Positions 15,618-24,527 of a stretch of DNA of 64,000 bases are shown here, in pieces. The notes beneath the pieces are model-generated. The model saw only the letters and a list, made by a program, of their open reading frames with translations, searched no databases and was not told the DNA's origin. Where the stretch lies: positions 62,001-126,000 of the forward strand of contig JANQJF010000061.1 of assembly GCA_028281765.1 (NCBI GenBank). Reading direction: 5' to 3'. How positions within the stretch are numbered: the first letter of the stretch is position 1; the number at the start of each line of letters is the position of its first letter. Origin of the DNA: Planctomycetota bacterium. GTDB lineage: Bacteria > Planctomycetota > UBA1135 > UBA2386. The position numbers and the translations under genes were made by a program.

Positions 15618-18470
15618 ATGATGCGTGAGCTGTTTGCGCGTCGTCCCAGGAGGTTCGCCATCCGTCTGCTGCACTCGATCGGTCTTTTCGCACTCCTCGC
15701 TTCCACCGGACTCGCGCAGTGGGAGCGGCAGCCGCCGAACCCGTATCGCGACATCCTGCGCAAGTTCTCGCGCGTGCGTGACTTCTCGGGCGCGGTGCTC
15801 GTCGCGAAGGGTGACGAAGTCCTGTTTCGTGGTGCCGTCGGTCTCGCAGACCGAGACTGGCAGCAGCGCAACGCCGCGGACACGAAGTTCCGAATCGGTT
15901 CGCTGACCAAGGCGTTCACCGCCGCGGTCGTGATGCAGCTGGTCGCGGAGGGCAAGCTGAGCGTCGAGCAGAGTCTCGCGTCCGCGCTGCCGTGGTACCG
16001 CGAAGACACCGGCGAGCGCGTGACCGTGCACCATCTGCTGACGCATACCTCCGGCATTCCGAGCTTCACCAACGGGGAGGGTTACGACGGGCTCAAGCGC
16101 AACTTCCAGGAGGTGCGACCGTTCGTCGAAGAGCACTGCAGCGGCGACCTCGAGTTCGAGCCGGGTTCGCAGTTTCGCTACAACAACAGCGGCTACTTCA
16201 TCCTCGGCGCGATCATCGAGCAGGCTGCGGGACAGCGCTTCGACGTCGCGCTGCGCGAGCGGATCTTCGAGCCGCTGGGCCTGCGGAACACGGGCTATGA
16301 CCGGCACGGCACGCCGGTGCCGCGCCGCGCGCACGGCTACCAGCGCGTCGGTGGCGTCGTCGTGGCGGCCGACCTGCTCGACATGTCCGTCCCGTTCGCG
16401 GCGGGTGCGCTCTATTCGACCGTCGACGATCTGTTGGTTTGGTATCGGGCCGTGTGTGGTGGATCGGTTCTCGACGAGGTGAGTCGCAAGGCGACGTTCT
16501 CCGATCACGCGTCGGGCTACGGCTACGGATGGGGGATTCGGTCGGGCGACGGTGGCACGCAGATTTCGCACACAGGCGGCATCGACGGGTTCCTGTCGCG
16601 GATCGGCAACGTGCCCGAGTGCGACGGCGTCGTCGTCGTGTTGTCGAACGTGATGGACCCCGCGATTGGCGAGGTGTGGGACGCGATGGCGGCGCGCCTG
16701 CGTGGCAAGGAGCCGCGCGAAGTGCGGCGTGATCCGGTCGCGGCGATCTGGCGTCGGGTTCACGGGGGTGATTTGGCCGGCGCGAAGCGGCTCGCAGAAG
16801 GCGTGGCCGCGCGGGCCGTCGCGCCCGGTATCACGGCGCAGCGTCTCGAGCGTTCGGGTCACCTCGCCGAGGCTGCCGCCGCCTATCGATTCGACGTCGC
16901 GCTGCACCCCGACGCGGCGCTGTCTCGCGAGCGCCTCGCGCGCCTCGAGTCGACGAGCACCGCCGGCCCGCAGTTCGTCGAACAGCTCGAGTGCTTGCCG
17001 GGGCCGATCGTGTGGAGCGAGGGCGTGCACGCGTGCGACTTGGACGGTGACGGCCGGCTCGATCTCGTGTTCTCGAACTGCAACGGCTGGCGCAAGCCGG
17101 GGGACATGGCGGCTCCCAGCGAGGAGCCGCTTCTTCCGACGATCCTGCGCAATCGCGAGACGAAAGACAGCGTGCCGATCTTTGAGGATGTCAGCGTGAA
17201 GTGGCTGCCGGCCGGCTTCAAGGTGCACTCGAAGAACCTAGTCGTGTGCGACCTCGATGGGGACGGGATCGAGGAGCTCGTGTTCGCGACGGCGTTCGGC
17301 GCGCAGCCGCGGCTGCTGCGCCGTGCGAGTCGAGATCAGCCGTTCGTCGACGAGACGTCCGCACGCCTGCCGGAGATGAAGCTGAATTCGAACGGCGTGA
17401 GCTTCGGCGACCTAGACGACGACGGGGACCTCGATCTCGTGTTCGTCGACTCGGGGCCGAACTCCGACAAGGCGCCAGGCGGCAAGGCGCGCCTTCTGCT
17501 GAACGACGGCTCCGGCCGCTTCGTCGACGCGCCGGATCGACTGGGTGCCGTCGAGAAGATCGGCGCGCAGAACGCGAAGATCGTCGACATCGATGGCGAC
17601 CTCGACCTCGATATCATCCTCGATGGGAAGTCGACGGTGACGCACCTCTACCGCAACAATGGCGCGGCGAACTTCACGCTCGACTTGAAGACGATCCCGG
17701 AGGCGGCGTCGGGTGGCCAGCCCTACGAGATCGAGTGGGGTGACCTCGATGGCGACGGCGACTTCGATGCCGTGCACATGAGCTGGGGCGGCAGCCGCCG
17801 CGAGCGGTATCGCAACGTGCTGCTGCGCAACAAGCTCGCGGAGAGCGGAGCGCTCGGCTTCGACGTGGTGATGGACGCGTTCGACGGCCGCAACAACGAG
17901 GACGAAAACGAGTTCGCGCTGTTCGATACGGACGACGACGGCGATCTCGATCTCATCGTCGCGACGCTGATCTCCGGGCCCGTCGACGAGAAGCTGTTCG
18001 TGAACGCGGGTTCGTTCGGGCCCGGCTTCTTGCGTCAGCGGGAGCGCGCGTTCAGCCACTTCGCCGACGGCACGCTCGACCTGACGATCGCCGACTTCGA
18101 CGGAGACGGAGCGCACGACATCGTCACCGCGCAGGGTGAGTCCACGCCCTTCGAGGACTTCCGCAACCGCTTCTACAAGAACGCCGGGCCGAAGGATTCC
18201 CGTCCTCCGACGGTCGTTCGTGCCGCGGTATCGAGCAAGCGTGTGTTCCGCGTGCAGATCGCGGATGCGATCGTCGACGACGGCGAAAGTCGCTGCAGTG
18301 CGTGGCTGGTCCACGGCGACACCGAGCATGCGATGCGGCACGTCGGCGGTCAGGTCTTCCGAGCGGCTCCCGAGAACGCGGCATCGATTGATCCTGCGAA
18401 GTGCGTCGTAAAGCTACGTGATGCGGTCGGAAACGAATCGATCACGAAAGTGGAATGGCAGGTGCGCTGA
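15618..18470 (+). CDS. secreted serine hydrolase (class C beta-lactamase fold) fused to FG-GAP/VCBS repeats
   Basis: A 950-residue fusion. After a signal peptide (HSIGLFALLASTGLAQ) residues 45-370 form a beta-lactamase/PBP4-type hydrolase with all catalytic elements: SLTK (Ser95, Lys98), YNN (Tyr188) and HTGG (residues 318-321). Residues about 460-830 hold seven FG-GAP-type calcium motifs such as DLDGDGRLDLVF and DIDGDLDLDIIL, predicting a beta-propeller. A final 90 residues lack recognisable motifs. Such hydrolases cleave D-amino-acid peptides, esters or beta-lactams; the propeller may position the enzyme on a surface polymer or protein. The gene lies 16 bases after the metalloprotease, probably one transcript. 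Confidence 0.87.
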   Translation: MMRELFARRPRRFAIRLLHSIGLFALLASTGLAQWERQPPNPYRDILRKFSRVRDFSGAVLVAKGDEVLFRGAVGLADRDWQQRNAADTKFRIGSLTKAFTAAVVMQLVAEGKLSVEQSLASALPWYREDTGERVTVHHLLTHTSGIPSFTNGEGYDGLKRNFQEVRPFVEEHCSGDLEFEPGSQFRYNNSGYFILGAIIEQAAGQRFDVALRERIFEPLGLRNTGYDRHGTPVPRRAHGYQRVGGVVVAADLLDMSVPFAAGALYSTVDDLLVWYRAVCGGSVLDEVSRKATFSDHASGYGYGWGIRSGDGGTQISHTGGIDGFLSRIGNVPECDGVVVVLSNVMDPAIGEVWDAMAARLRGKEPREVRRDPVAAIWRRVHGGDLAGAKRLAEGVAARAVAPGITAQRLERSGHLAEAAAAYRFDVALHPDAALSRERLARLESTSTAGPQFVEQLECLPGPIVWSEGVHACDLDGDGRLDLVFSNCNGWRKPGDMAAPSEEPLLPTILRNRETKDSVPIFEDVSVKWLPAGFKVHSKNLVVCDLDGDGIEELVFATAFGAQPRLLRRASRDQPFVDETSARLPEMKLNSNGVSFGDLDDDGDLDLVFVDSGPNSDKAPGGKARLLLNDGSGRFVDAPDRLGAVEKIGAQNAKIVDIDGDLDLDIILDGKSTVTHLYRNNGAANFTLDLKTIPEAASGGQPYEIEWGDLDGDGDFDAVHMSWGGSRRERYRNVLLRNKLAESGALGFDVVMDAFDGRNNEDENEFALFDTDDDGDLDLIVATLISGPVDEKLFVNAGSFGPGFLRQRERAFSHFADGTLDLTIADFDGDGAHDIVTAQGESTPFEDFRNRFYKNAGPKDSRPPTVVRAAVSSKRVFRVQIADAIVDDGESRCSAWLVHGDTEHAMRHVGGQVFRAAPENAASIDPAKCVVKLRDAVGNESITKVEWQVR

Positions 18471-18511
18471 CGGCGACAATCGGCGGCGTCCTCGGTCCAC
18501 CAGTCCAGACG

Positions 18512-19780
18512 ATGCGCCGATACCTCCTGCTTCTGATTGTGCTCACGCTCCCCGCGTGTGAGTCCCTCGACCGGCTGTTCCGCAACTCGCCGATGGGTGG
18601 CGAAGCGTCCGCCGATCGCGTCAACCTCTGGCCCGCCTACTACGAGAACGGCGAGTCGATCGCCGTGCTCTGGCCGATCTTCGACTCCGACGAGAACGGC
18701 TTCGCGCTGCGGCCGCTCGTGACGAAGGACTACGAGCACTGGGAGGTGCTCCCGCCGGTTGCGTGGTGGGATGCGGAGTCCGGCGACTGGGTCGTGCTGC
18801 CCGCGTACTCGTTCGAGAACGCGTCGGGCGTGTTTCCGATCGCGGGCTTCGGCGACTTCAACTACGTCGGGCCCGTGTGGTGGATGCCCGGCGACGAAGA
18901 GGGCGGCGAGGGCGCGGCGGGCGGACTGTTCCCGCTCGTCGACATCGGCCACGGCTTCAACAACATCGGGACCGTGTTCTGGGGCTACGACAAGAACGGG
19001 GAGATGGACTACTTCGTCGCGTTTCCGTTCTACGGATACGGCGAAGGCGAGGACGGCGCCGTGCGCTACCTGACGCCGCTGGGCGGCATGGGGGTCGACG
19101 CCGAGGGAGAGACTGATTTCCTCAACGTGCTCGGTCCCGTCTACCACTACAACCGCAACGACTCCGGCGAGTCGCGCACCGTGCTCTGGCCGATCTACAA
19201 CGACTTCACCGGAGAGAATCGCGACATGTGGTCGGTGTGGCCGGCCGTGCAGCACGAGACCTGGCGCGACGACGACGGTGAGCTGACGGGTTGGGAGTCG
19301 AACTACCTGTCGGGCCTCGTCGAGTTCGGTGGTCAGGAGAACGTCGAATCCATGCGCATCGCGCCCCTGTTCGCCTACTCGAGCGAAAAGGGGCGTGGCG
19401 GCGATCTCCTCGACCTCTTCACGCTCTACAAGCACGACGACAAGGGGAAGAACGGCAAGGTCATGCACGTCGGCACGCCGCTGCTCTTCAACTACCGCGA
19501 GCGCGGCGAGGATCGCCAAAGCTGGAACAGTCTGCTCGGCACGATCCAGTACAGCGAGAACGCGAAGGCGTCCGAGTTCCGCCTGCTCTGGTATCTCTAC
19601 CGGCAGCGCTCGACCGAGACCGAAACGACGCGCGATCTGTTTCCGTTCGTGTCCTGGGACAGCGGCGAGGAGCGGTCGAGGTTCTCGTTCTTGTGGCGCC
19701 TGTTCAACTGGGAGCGAAACGGCGACAAGACCGGTGGGCACGTGCTGTTCATCCCGTGGGGGGATCCGGGCGGCGAGTGA
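18512..19780 (+). CDS. lipoprotein with repeated LWP/FPF motifs, function unknown
   Basis: A 422-residue lipoprotein (LLLLIVLTLPAC, lipidated Cys about residue 15). The ATG at 18512 is chosen because it starts at the signal; the frame is open to 18455, overlapping the previous gene. The mature part has irregular repeats of 30-60 residues built around VLWPIFDSDENG, LWPIYNDFTGE and FPFYGYGEG, rich in Trp, Tyr, Asp and Gly. This suggests a beta-strand repeat structure like those of large uncharacterised outer-membrane-associated proteins. I do not recognise a named family. Confidence 0.7.
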   Translation: MRRYLLLLIVLTLPACESLDRLFRNSPMGGEASADRVNLWPAYYENGESIAVLWPIFDSDENGFALRPLVTKDYEHWEVLPPVAWWDAESGDWVVLPAYSFENASGVFPIAGFGDFNYVGPVWWMPGDEEGGEGAAGGLFPLVDIGHGFNNIGTVFWGYDKNGEMDYFVAFPFYGYGEGEDGAVRYLTPLGGMGVDAEGETDFLNVLGPVYHYNRNDSGESRTVLWPIYNDFTGENRDMWSVWPAVQHETWRDDDGELTGWESNYLSGLVEFGGQENVESMRIAPLFAYSSEKGRGGDLLDLFTLYKHDDKGKNGKVMHVGTPLLFNYRERGEDRQSWNSLLGTIQYSENAKASEFRLLWYLYRQRSTETETTRDLFPFVSWDSGEERSRFSFLWRLFNWERNGDKTGGHVLFIPWGDPGGE

Positions 19781-19882
19781 GGTGGTCTTGGACGAAGGGC
19801 GATGTTCGCCGGTTTTGTGTCCCGTTGCGCCCCACGCGCGCCTTGGTTCGATACCTTGGCCCCTCCATTGGGGGCTAGAGCT

Positions 19883-19888
19883 GGAAGG
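19883..19888 (+). promoter_or_regulatory. ribosome binding site that decides the FG-GAP gene start
   Basis: GGAAGG ends 8 bases before the ATG at 19897 but only 2 bases before the in-frame GTG at 19891, so the ATG is the better start. Confidence 0.55.
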
Positions 19889-19896
19889 CCGTGCGC

Positions 19897-22521
19897 ATGC
19901 GATTCCTCACGTCACTCGCGATTCTCGCTTGTTCTCCCGCGCTCCTGGCGCAGGGCCCGTTTCGCGATCTGCCGCTGAAGGATCAGCTGCCGTTTCTCGA
20001 GGGCACCGGCAAGGTGCTGCTCGCCGACGTCGACAACGACGGGCACCAGGATCTGTTCGTCTGCGGCTCGGTCCTCGACTTCACCGGTCATACGCGCATC
20101 TTCCACAACGACGGTGAAGAGCGCTTCACGGAAGAGACCGCGACGCGACTTCCGCACCAGAGCTTCTTTGCGCACGACGCCGTGTTCTTGGATGCCGAGA
20201 ACGACGGCGATCTCGACGTCGCGCTGGTGACCTTCGACCGGACGTTCCTCTGGCTCAACGACGGCAGCGGAGTGTTCTCGTTCTCTGTCGGGCAGGTCCC
20301 GTTCACGCAGGTATACGGGCGCACGATCGCGGCGGGTGACATCGACAGCGACGGCGATGCCGACCTCGTGCTCGGCAACTGGAATCCCGATGCGGTGAAT
20401 CTCCGGAACCTCCTCTACGTCAATGACGGCAACGGCGTCTTCCAGAACGTGCCGTTCCCGATCGACAGTGCCGATACCGTCGCGATCGAGATCGTCGACG
20501 TGAACGGGGACACGTATCCGGACATCGTCTTCGGCAATCTGCGCGCGCTGCTCGCGCCGAATGCGCAGAACATGCTCTATCTCAACGACGGCTTCGGAGG
20601 CTTCGTGGACGTGACGGCGACGAACTTTCCCGCCGACGATGATCGGACGTACGACGTTGTGTCCGGTGACGTGGATGGCGACGGCGACGTCGATCTCTTC
20701 TTCGCCAATTCGAATCACAGCCTCGCTGAGGGCTTTCCGAACGTCCTGTACCTAAACGACGGGAGCGGTTCGTTCGTCGACGCGAGCGGGCAGCTCGCGA
20801 ACAACGATCACTGCACCGACGGCGCCGCGCTGATCGATTTCGACGGGGACAGCGACCTCGACCTCGTGCTCGCGAATCGGAAGTCCAGTGAGCGCAATCA
20901 GCTGCTTCTCAACGATGGCGCAGGCCAGTTTTCGGACGCGACCGACGGGAGGGTTCCGCAAGCGTTCTCGCGTTCGCTCGCGAGTGGAGACGTGGACGGT
21001 GACGGAGATGTCGACGTGGCGTTCGGCGGCGTGCGTCTCCGCGTGCAGATCAACGATGGAGCGGCTTGGTTCCACGCCGTGAGCGAGAACAAGATCGCGC
21101 GCTACGGAGCGCAGATCCACGACATGTCAGCTGGCGACCTCGACGGTGATGGGGACGCAGACGCGGTTTACCTCACGCGAAGTGGTTCCGATTCGGCGAT
21201 CGAACTCTACGTCAACGACGGCTACGGATCGCTCACGCGTGCGCCTGCTGCCGCCGAGCCGGTAGGGGGCGACTTCAACTTCTCCGTGGCTCTTGCCGAC
21301 ATCGACGGAGACTCCGACCTCGACATCGCGACGGGGAGTTTCGGTCCGGGCGAGAATCAGTTGTTCGTCAACGACGGCTCGGGTGCGTTCACCGACGTGA
21401 CCGCGGCACAGCTCCCACCAAACCCGTTCCCGACGCGTTCGCTGGCGTTCGCGGACTTCGATGGTGACGGTGACGCCGACATGATCGTCGGGAACGACAG
21501 CGCCAAGGAGCTGTTGCTCAACGACGGGAGCGGCACGTTCTCGGTCGCACCGTTTCCGATCGTGTCCGCGCGGACGGTTTCGATCGCGACCGCCGACGTC
21601 GAGGGGGATGGTGACATCGACGTGTTGTTGGGGGCCGAGAACCCGGGCGCGTTGGGGGCACAGAACGTGCTCTTGCTGAACGACGGTTCCGCGCAGTTCG
21701 TCATCGCGCCTGCGGGTCGATTGCCCGCGCGTGCCGAGTGTACGCAGGCGGTGGCCTTCGCGGATGTGGACGGAGACTCCGATCCGGACATCGTCGTCGG
21801 CAACCAGACCCAGCCGGACCGGTTGCTCCTGAACGACGGTACGGGCGTGTTCACGGATGCCCCGGCTGCGAACTGGCCGGACTTCTCCGAGGATACCGCA
21901 GCTGTCGTCATCGGCGATGTCGACGCGGATGGCGATCTCGACGTCTACCTCGGCTCGAGCGACGTGACCTTCTTCTCGGGCCAGTCCGATCACCTGCTGC
22001 TGAACGACGGAGCAGGCGGGTTCACGAAATCGCAGGCCGGCACTCTTCCGGACGAGGCGACGCCCGGCGGAGCGACGATCGCGGCCGTGATGGCCGATCT
22101 CGATCTCGACGGTGATCAGGATCTGCTGCGCGCGGATTTCGCGCGGCGCAGCGTCTGGACCAATCTCGATCGCCAGATCGAAGCACCGCTGCTGGCCCGC
22201 GCCGGGAACACGTATCGGTTCGACTACTTCGCGCGGCCGGGCCGCTTGGTTGCCCCGGTGCCTGCGGTCATCTACTTCAACCCGGTCCCACAGGTGCCGC
22301 GTCTCCCGTCGATCTTCGGGCTGCTCGGCGTCGCGCTCCCCGGGCTGGTCACGTTGCCGTCCGTCGTGCTGTCGGCTCCGGGTGGGGAGGCGGCGACCAT
22401 GCTCACGATCCCGGCTACGACCGGGATCGACGGGCTGCCGCTGTTCTTCCAGGGACTGATGATCCAGAACAGCGGCGAGTTCACGTTCACGAACGTCCTC
22501 GCCGACCGAGTCGACGGCTGA
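19897..22521 (+). CDS. secreted FG-GAP/VCBS repeat protein (14 repeats)
   Basis: An 874-residue protein with a signal peptide (FLTSLAILACSPALLAQ). About 14 calcium-binding repeats of roughly 55 residues follow, each with a DxDxDGxxDxxx core (for example DVDGDGDVDLFF, DIDSDGDADLVL, DVNGDTYPDIVF) and a YLNDGxGxF strand. This predicts two seven-bladed integrin-alpha-like propellers. The last 110 residues (from AGNTYRFDYF) form a separate beta-rich end module. Such proteins usually bind partners or polysaccharide at the cell surface; no enzymatic motif is visible. The gene ends 6 bases from the end of the converging neighbour. Confidence 0.87.
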   Translation: MRFLTSLAILACSPALLAQGPFRDLPLKDQLPFLEGTGKVLLADVDNDGHQDLFVCGSVLDFTGHTRIFHNDGEERFTEETATRLPHQSFFAHDAVFLDAENDGDLDVALVTFDRTFLWLNDGSGVFSFSVGQVPFTQVYGRTIAAGDIDSDGDADLVLGNWNPDAVNLRNLLYVNDGNGVFQNVPFPIDSADTVAIEIVDVNGDTYPDIVFGNLRALLAPNAQNMLYLNDGFGGFVDVTATNFPADDDRTYDVVSGDVDGDGDVDLFFANSNHSLAEGFPNVLYLNDGSGSFVDASGQLANNDHCTDGAALIDFDGDSDLDLVLANRKSSERNQLLLNDGAGQFSDATDGRVPQAFSRSLASGDVDGDGDVDVAFGGVRLRVQINDGAAWFHAVSENKIARYGAQIHDMSAGDLDGDGDADAVYLTRSGSDSAIELYVNDGYGSLTRAPAAAEPVGGDFNFSVALADIDGDSDLDIATGSFGPGENQLFVNDGSGAFTDVTAAQLPPNPFPTRSLAFADFDGDGDADMIVGNDSAKELLLNDGSGTFSVAPFPIVSARTVSIATADVEGDGDIDVLLGAENPGALGAQNVLLLNDGSAQFVIAPAGRLPARAECTQAVAFADVDGDSDPDIVVGNQTQPDRLLLNDGTGVFTDAPAANWPDFSEDTAAVVIGDVDADGDLDVYLGSSDVTFFSGQSDHLLLNDGAGGFTKSQAGTLPDEATPGGATIAAVMADLDLDGDQDLLRADFARRSVWTNLDRQIEAPLLARAGNTYRFDYFARPGRLVAPVPAVIYFNPVPQVPRLPSIFGLLGVALPGLVTLPSVVLSAPGGEAATMLTIPATTGIDGLPLFFQGLMIQNSGEFTFTNVLADRVDG

Positions 22522-22527
22522 CGCCCT

Positions 22528-23637
22528 CTACTGGATGACGATCGGCAGACTCGGTGGTGACACCGACTGCCAGTTGAAGATGTCCGGGTTGTAGGTGAAG
22601 AACGACACGTACCACGTGATCCCGATCGCGTTGGGATCATTGGGGATCGATATTGCGCCGAAGGCGTCCCCGTTGGCGTTCAGCAACCCGGTGCCGTTCA
22701 ACAGCCAAGCACCGCACTCGGACGAGTTGAGGAAGCACGTCCACCAGAAGTCGAGGTTGAGCTGCACCGGCAGCCAGCCGGGGAAGATCGACGTGACGTC
22801 GAAGCCCTGGTCGATCCCGCCACTGACCATCGCGAAGTACGGCGTGTTCGGGTTGTTCGGATCCTTGAACTCGAGCGAGACGAATCCGCCCGGCGTCGCG
22901 TTGCCGGTCCAGCGAGTCTGGATGTCGGGCTCCACGCACGCGCGGATGATCCAGTTGCCGGAGTAAAACAGCGGGCACAGCGGGACGCCGAGGCCGAGGT
23001 AGCGCAGCGGATCGACCCACAGGGTGGCTCCCGCGGCGGCGCAGCCCTGGAGCGGATTCTTGATGTGCATCAAGTTCTTGCCGTGGAACGCGGCGGAGCA
23101 GCCCGCGTTGTCGGTCGACAGGTTCGTCGTGTAGCCGGTCGGGCAGCTGCCGTTCGTGTTGATCAGCACGCGGAAGACGATGGCGACGCGAGGCTGCGTC
23201 GTCTGCACGCCGCCGGGAGTCAGCGCTACCGTATTGATCGCGTGCGAGAACATCTGCGCGTTCTGGGCGAGGTCGCCGCTGAGCGAGAACACCATCGGAC
23301 CCATCGCGTATTGCCCGCCCGGAAGATCCGTGACGCCGTCGTAGATCTCCACGTCCGCGACGATGCTGAAGCCGCTCGAACCGCTCGGGGCGTTGCCGAG
23401 CATCGCGGAGACTTCGTGGATCCGCGCGGGGCCGCCGACGTCGAGGATCGTGCCGGCTGCCTCGGCCTCCGCGAGGCCCGCGATGACCGCTACCGGGATG
23501 GGGCCCGTCGGAACCGCGGGCAGCGTGTCGTTCTTCATGAGCTGGATCGCGCCGCCACCCATGCAGGTCTGGGCGGCTCCGACCGAAGCGAGGGTCAGTC
23601 CGAAGAACAGAGAGCGGAGAGATGTCGGTGTGCGCAT
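22528..23637 (-). CDS. secreted protein of unknown function
   Basis: A 369-residue protein with a clear signal peptide (LFFGLTLASVGAAQTC). The N-terminal half is a beta-rich domain (around FSIVADVEIYDGVTD); the middle has a Cys-containing stretch (CSAAFHGKNLMHIKN, then CAAAGATLW). The last 100 residues (from about LEFKDPNNPNTP, ending with ISIPNDPNAIGITWYV and LPIVIQ) resemble the C-terminal module of other secreted proteins in the window. No named family recognised. It diverges from the ECF sigma factor gene across a 250-base gap. Confidence 0.72.
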   Translation of the reverse strand: MRTPTSLRSLFFGLTLASVGAAQTCMGGGAIQLMKNDTLPAVPTGPIPVAVIAGLAEAEAAGTILDVGGPARIHEVSAMLGNAPSGSSGFSIVADVEIYDGVTDLPGGQYAMGPMVFSLSGDLAQNAQMFSHAINTVALTPGGVQTTQPRVAIVFRVLINTNGSCPTGYTTNLSTDNAGCSAAFHGKNLMHIKNPLQGCAAAGATLWVDPLRYLGLGVPLCPLFYSGNWIIRACVEPDIQTRWTGNATPGGFVSLEFKDPNNPNTPYFAMVSGGIDQGFDVTSIFPGWLPVQLNLDFWWTCFLNSSECGAWLLNGTGLLNANGDAFGAISIPNDPNAIGITWYVSFFTYNPDIFNWQSVSPPSLPIVIQ

Positions 23638-23888
23638 CGAGCTGGTCGCGGGTTGTCAGAGCGGGAACTCGGCCATTCTAGCCGCTGCCGGAAGCGCCTT
23701 CCGCAGGATCGTGCGTGCCGGGTCTCATCCTTACCTGGGCTTCGGTTTCGGCTCGACGAAACCGGGTGCTCGGTCCTCGATGCAAAGTCGCATTGAGAAC
23801 GCGGCTCGGTGGGGGACTCCGCGTCGCATGTTTCTCGGTTTCGTTGTCCATTCCCGAGCGTCGCCGACATCGAGTTCTTCGGTCTACC

Positions 23889-24527
23889 ATGAGTCCCATG
23901 CCTTCCAGCGGAGCGGATTCGCCGATGGATCCCGGCGAAGTCACCTCGATCCACGTGCAGCGTGCGATCTCCGGCAACCGCGAGAGTCTCGACTGGGTCG
24001 TCGCGCGGCTGTCGCCCCTACTGGTCGCGCAGGCTCGCTTTCGCCTCGGGGAGTCGCTCCGTCACTGCGATCCCGAGGACATCGTGCACGACGCGTGGAT
24101 CGTCGCGCTGCCCAAGCTCGACGACTTGGTTTCGCGCGACGGGCGATTCACGCCGGTGTTGCTGCGCTTCCTGAGCGTCACGGTCCTCAACAAGGTGCGC
24201 AACCTCCTGCGCGCGCAGATCCGCGCGGGTGCCGCCGGGCTCGAGCGCGACATCACCTCGCCGTTGAGCGGAGCGGTCACGCGGGCGATGCGCGTCGAGC
24301 GGGACGAGATGATCCGCGAGACGCTCGACTCGTTGGACCCGGCGGATCGGGAGGTCCTGCTGCTCCGCGGGGTCGAGCAGGTGCCCGCGAAGGCCGCGGC
24401 GATCGTGCTGCGCATCAGCGAAGAGGCGGTGTCGAAGAGGTATCGCCGCGCGCTCGCGAAGCTGCGGGCGCGACTGCCCGGCACGGTGTTCGACGAGCTC
24501 GCGGACGAGTCCGAGTCGCCCCACTAG
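23889..24527 (+). CDS. ECF-type RNA polymerase sigma factor
   Basis: A 212-residue protein. Region 2 is visible as HCDPEDIVHDAWIVALPKL near residue 50, followed by the RFLSVTVLNKVRNLLR helix. Region 4 is seen as LDSLDPADREVLLLRGVEQ near residue 145 and RISEEAVSKRYRRALAKLR near 178, a helix-turn-helix that would read the -35 element. The ATG at 23889 is the first start close to the domain; ATGs at 23898 and 23925 are alternatives. No anti-sigma gene is next to it. The 3' end overlaps the converging LD-carboxypeptidase gene by 4 bases. Confidence 0.87.
   Translation: MSPMPSSGADSPMDPGEVTSIHVQRAISGNRESLDWVVARLSPLLVAQARFRLGESLRHCDPEDIVHDAWIVALPKLDDLVSRDGRFTPVLLRFLSVTVLNKVRNLLRAQIRAGAAGLERDITSPLSGAVTRAMRVERDEMIRETLDSLDPADREVLLLRGVEQVPAKAAAIVLRISEEAVSKRYRRALAKLRARLPGTVFDELADESESPH

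Noticed and set aside
13862..16072. Long minus-strand open frame over the metalloprotease and hydrolase
   Set aside because: Antisense shadow; plus strand has signal peptides and intact catalytic motifs.
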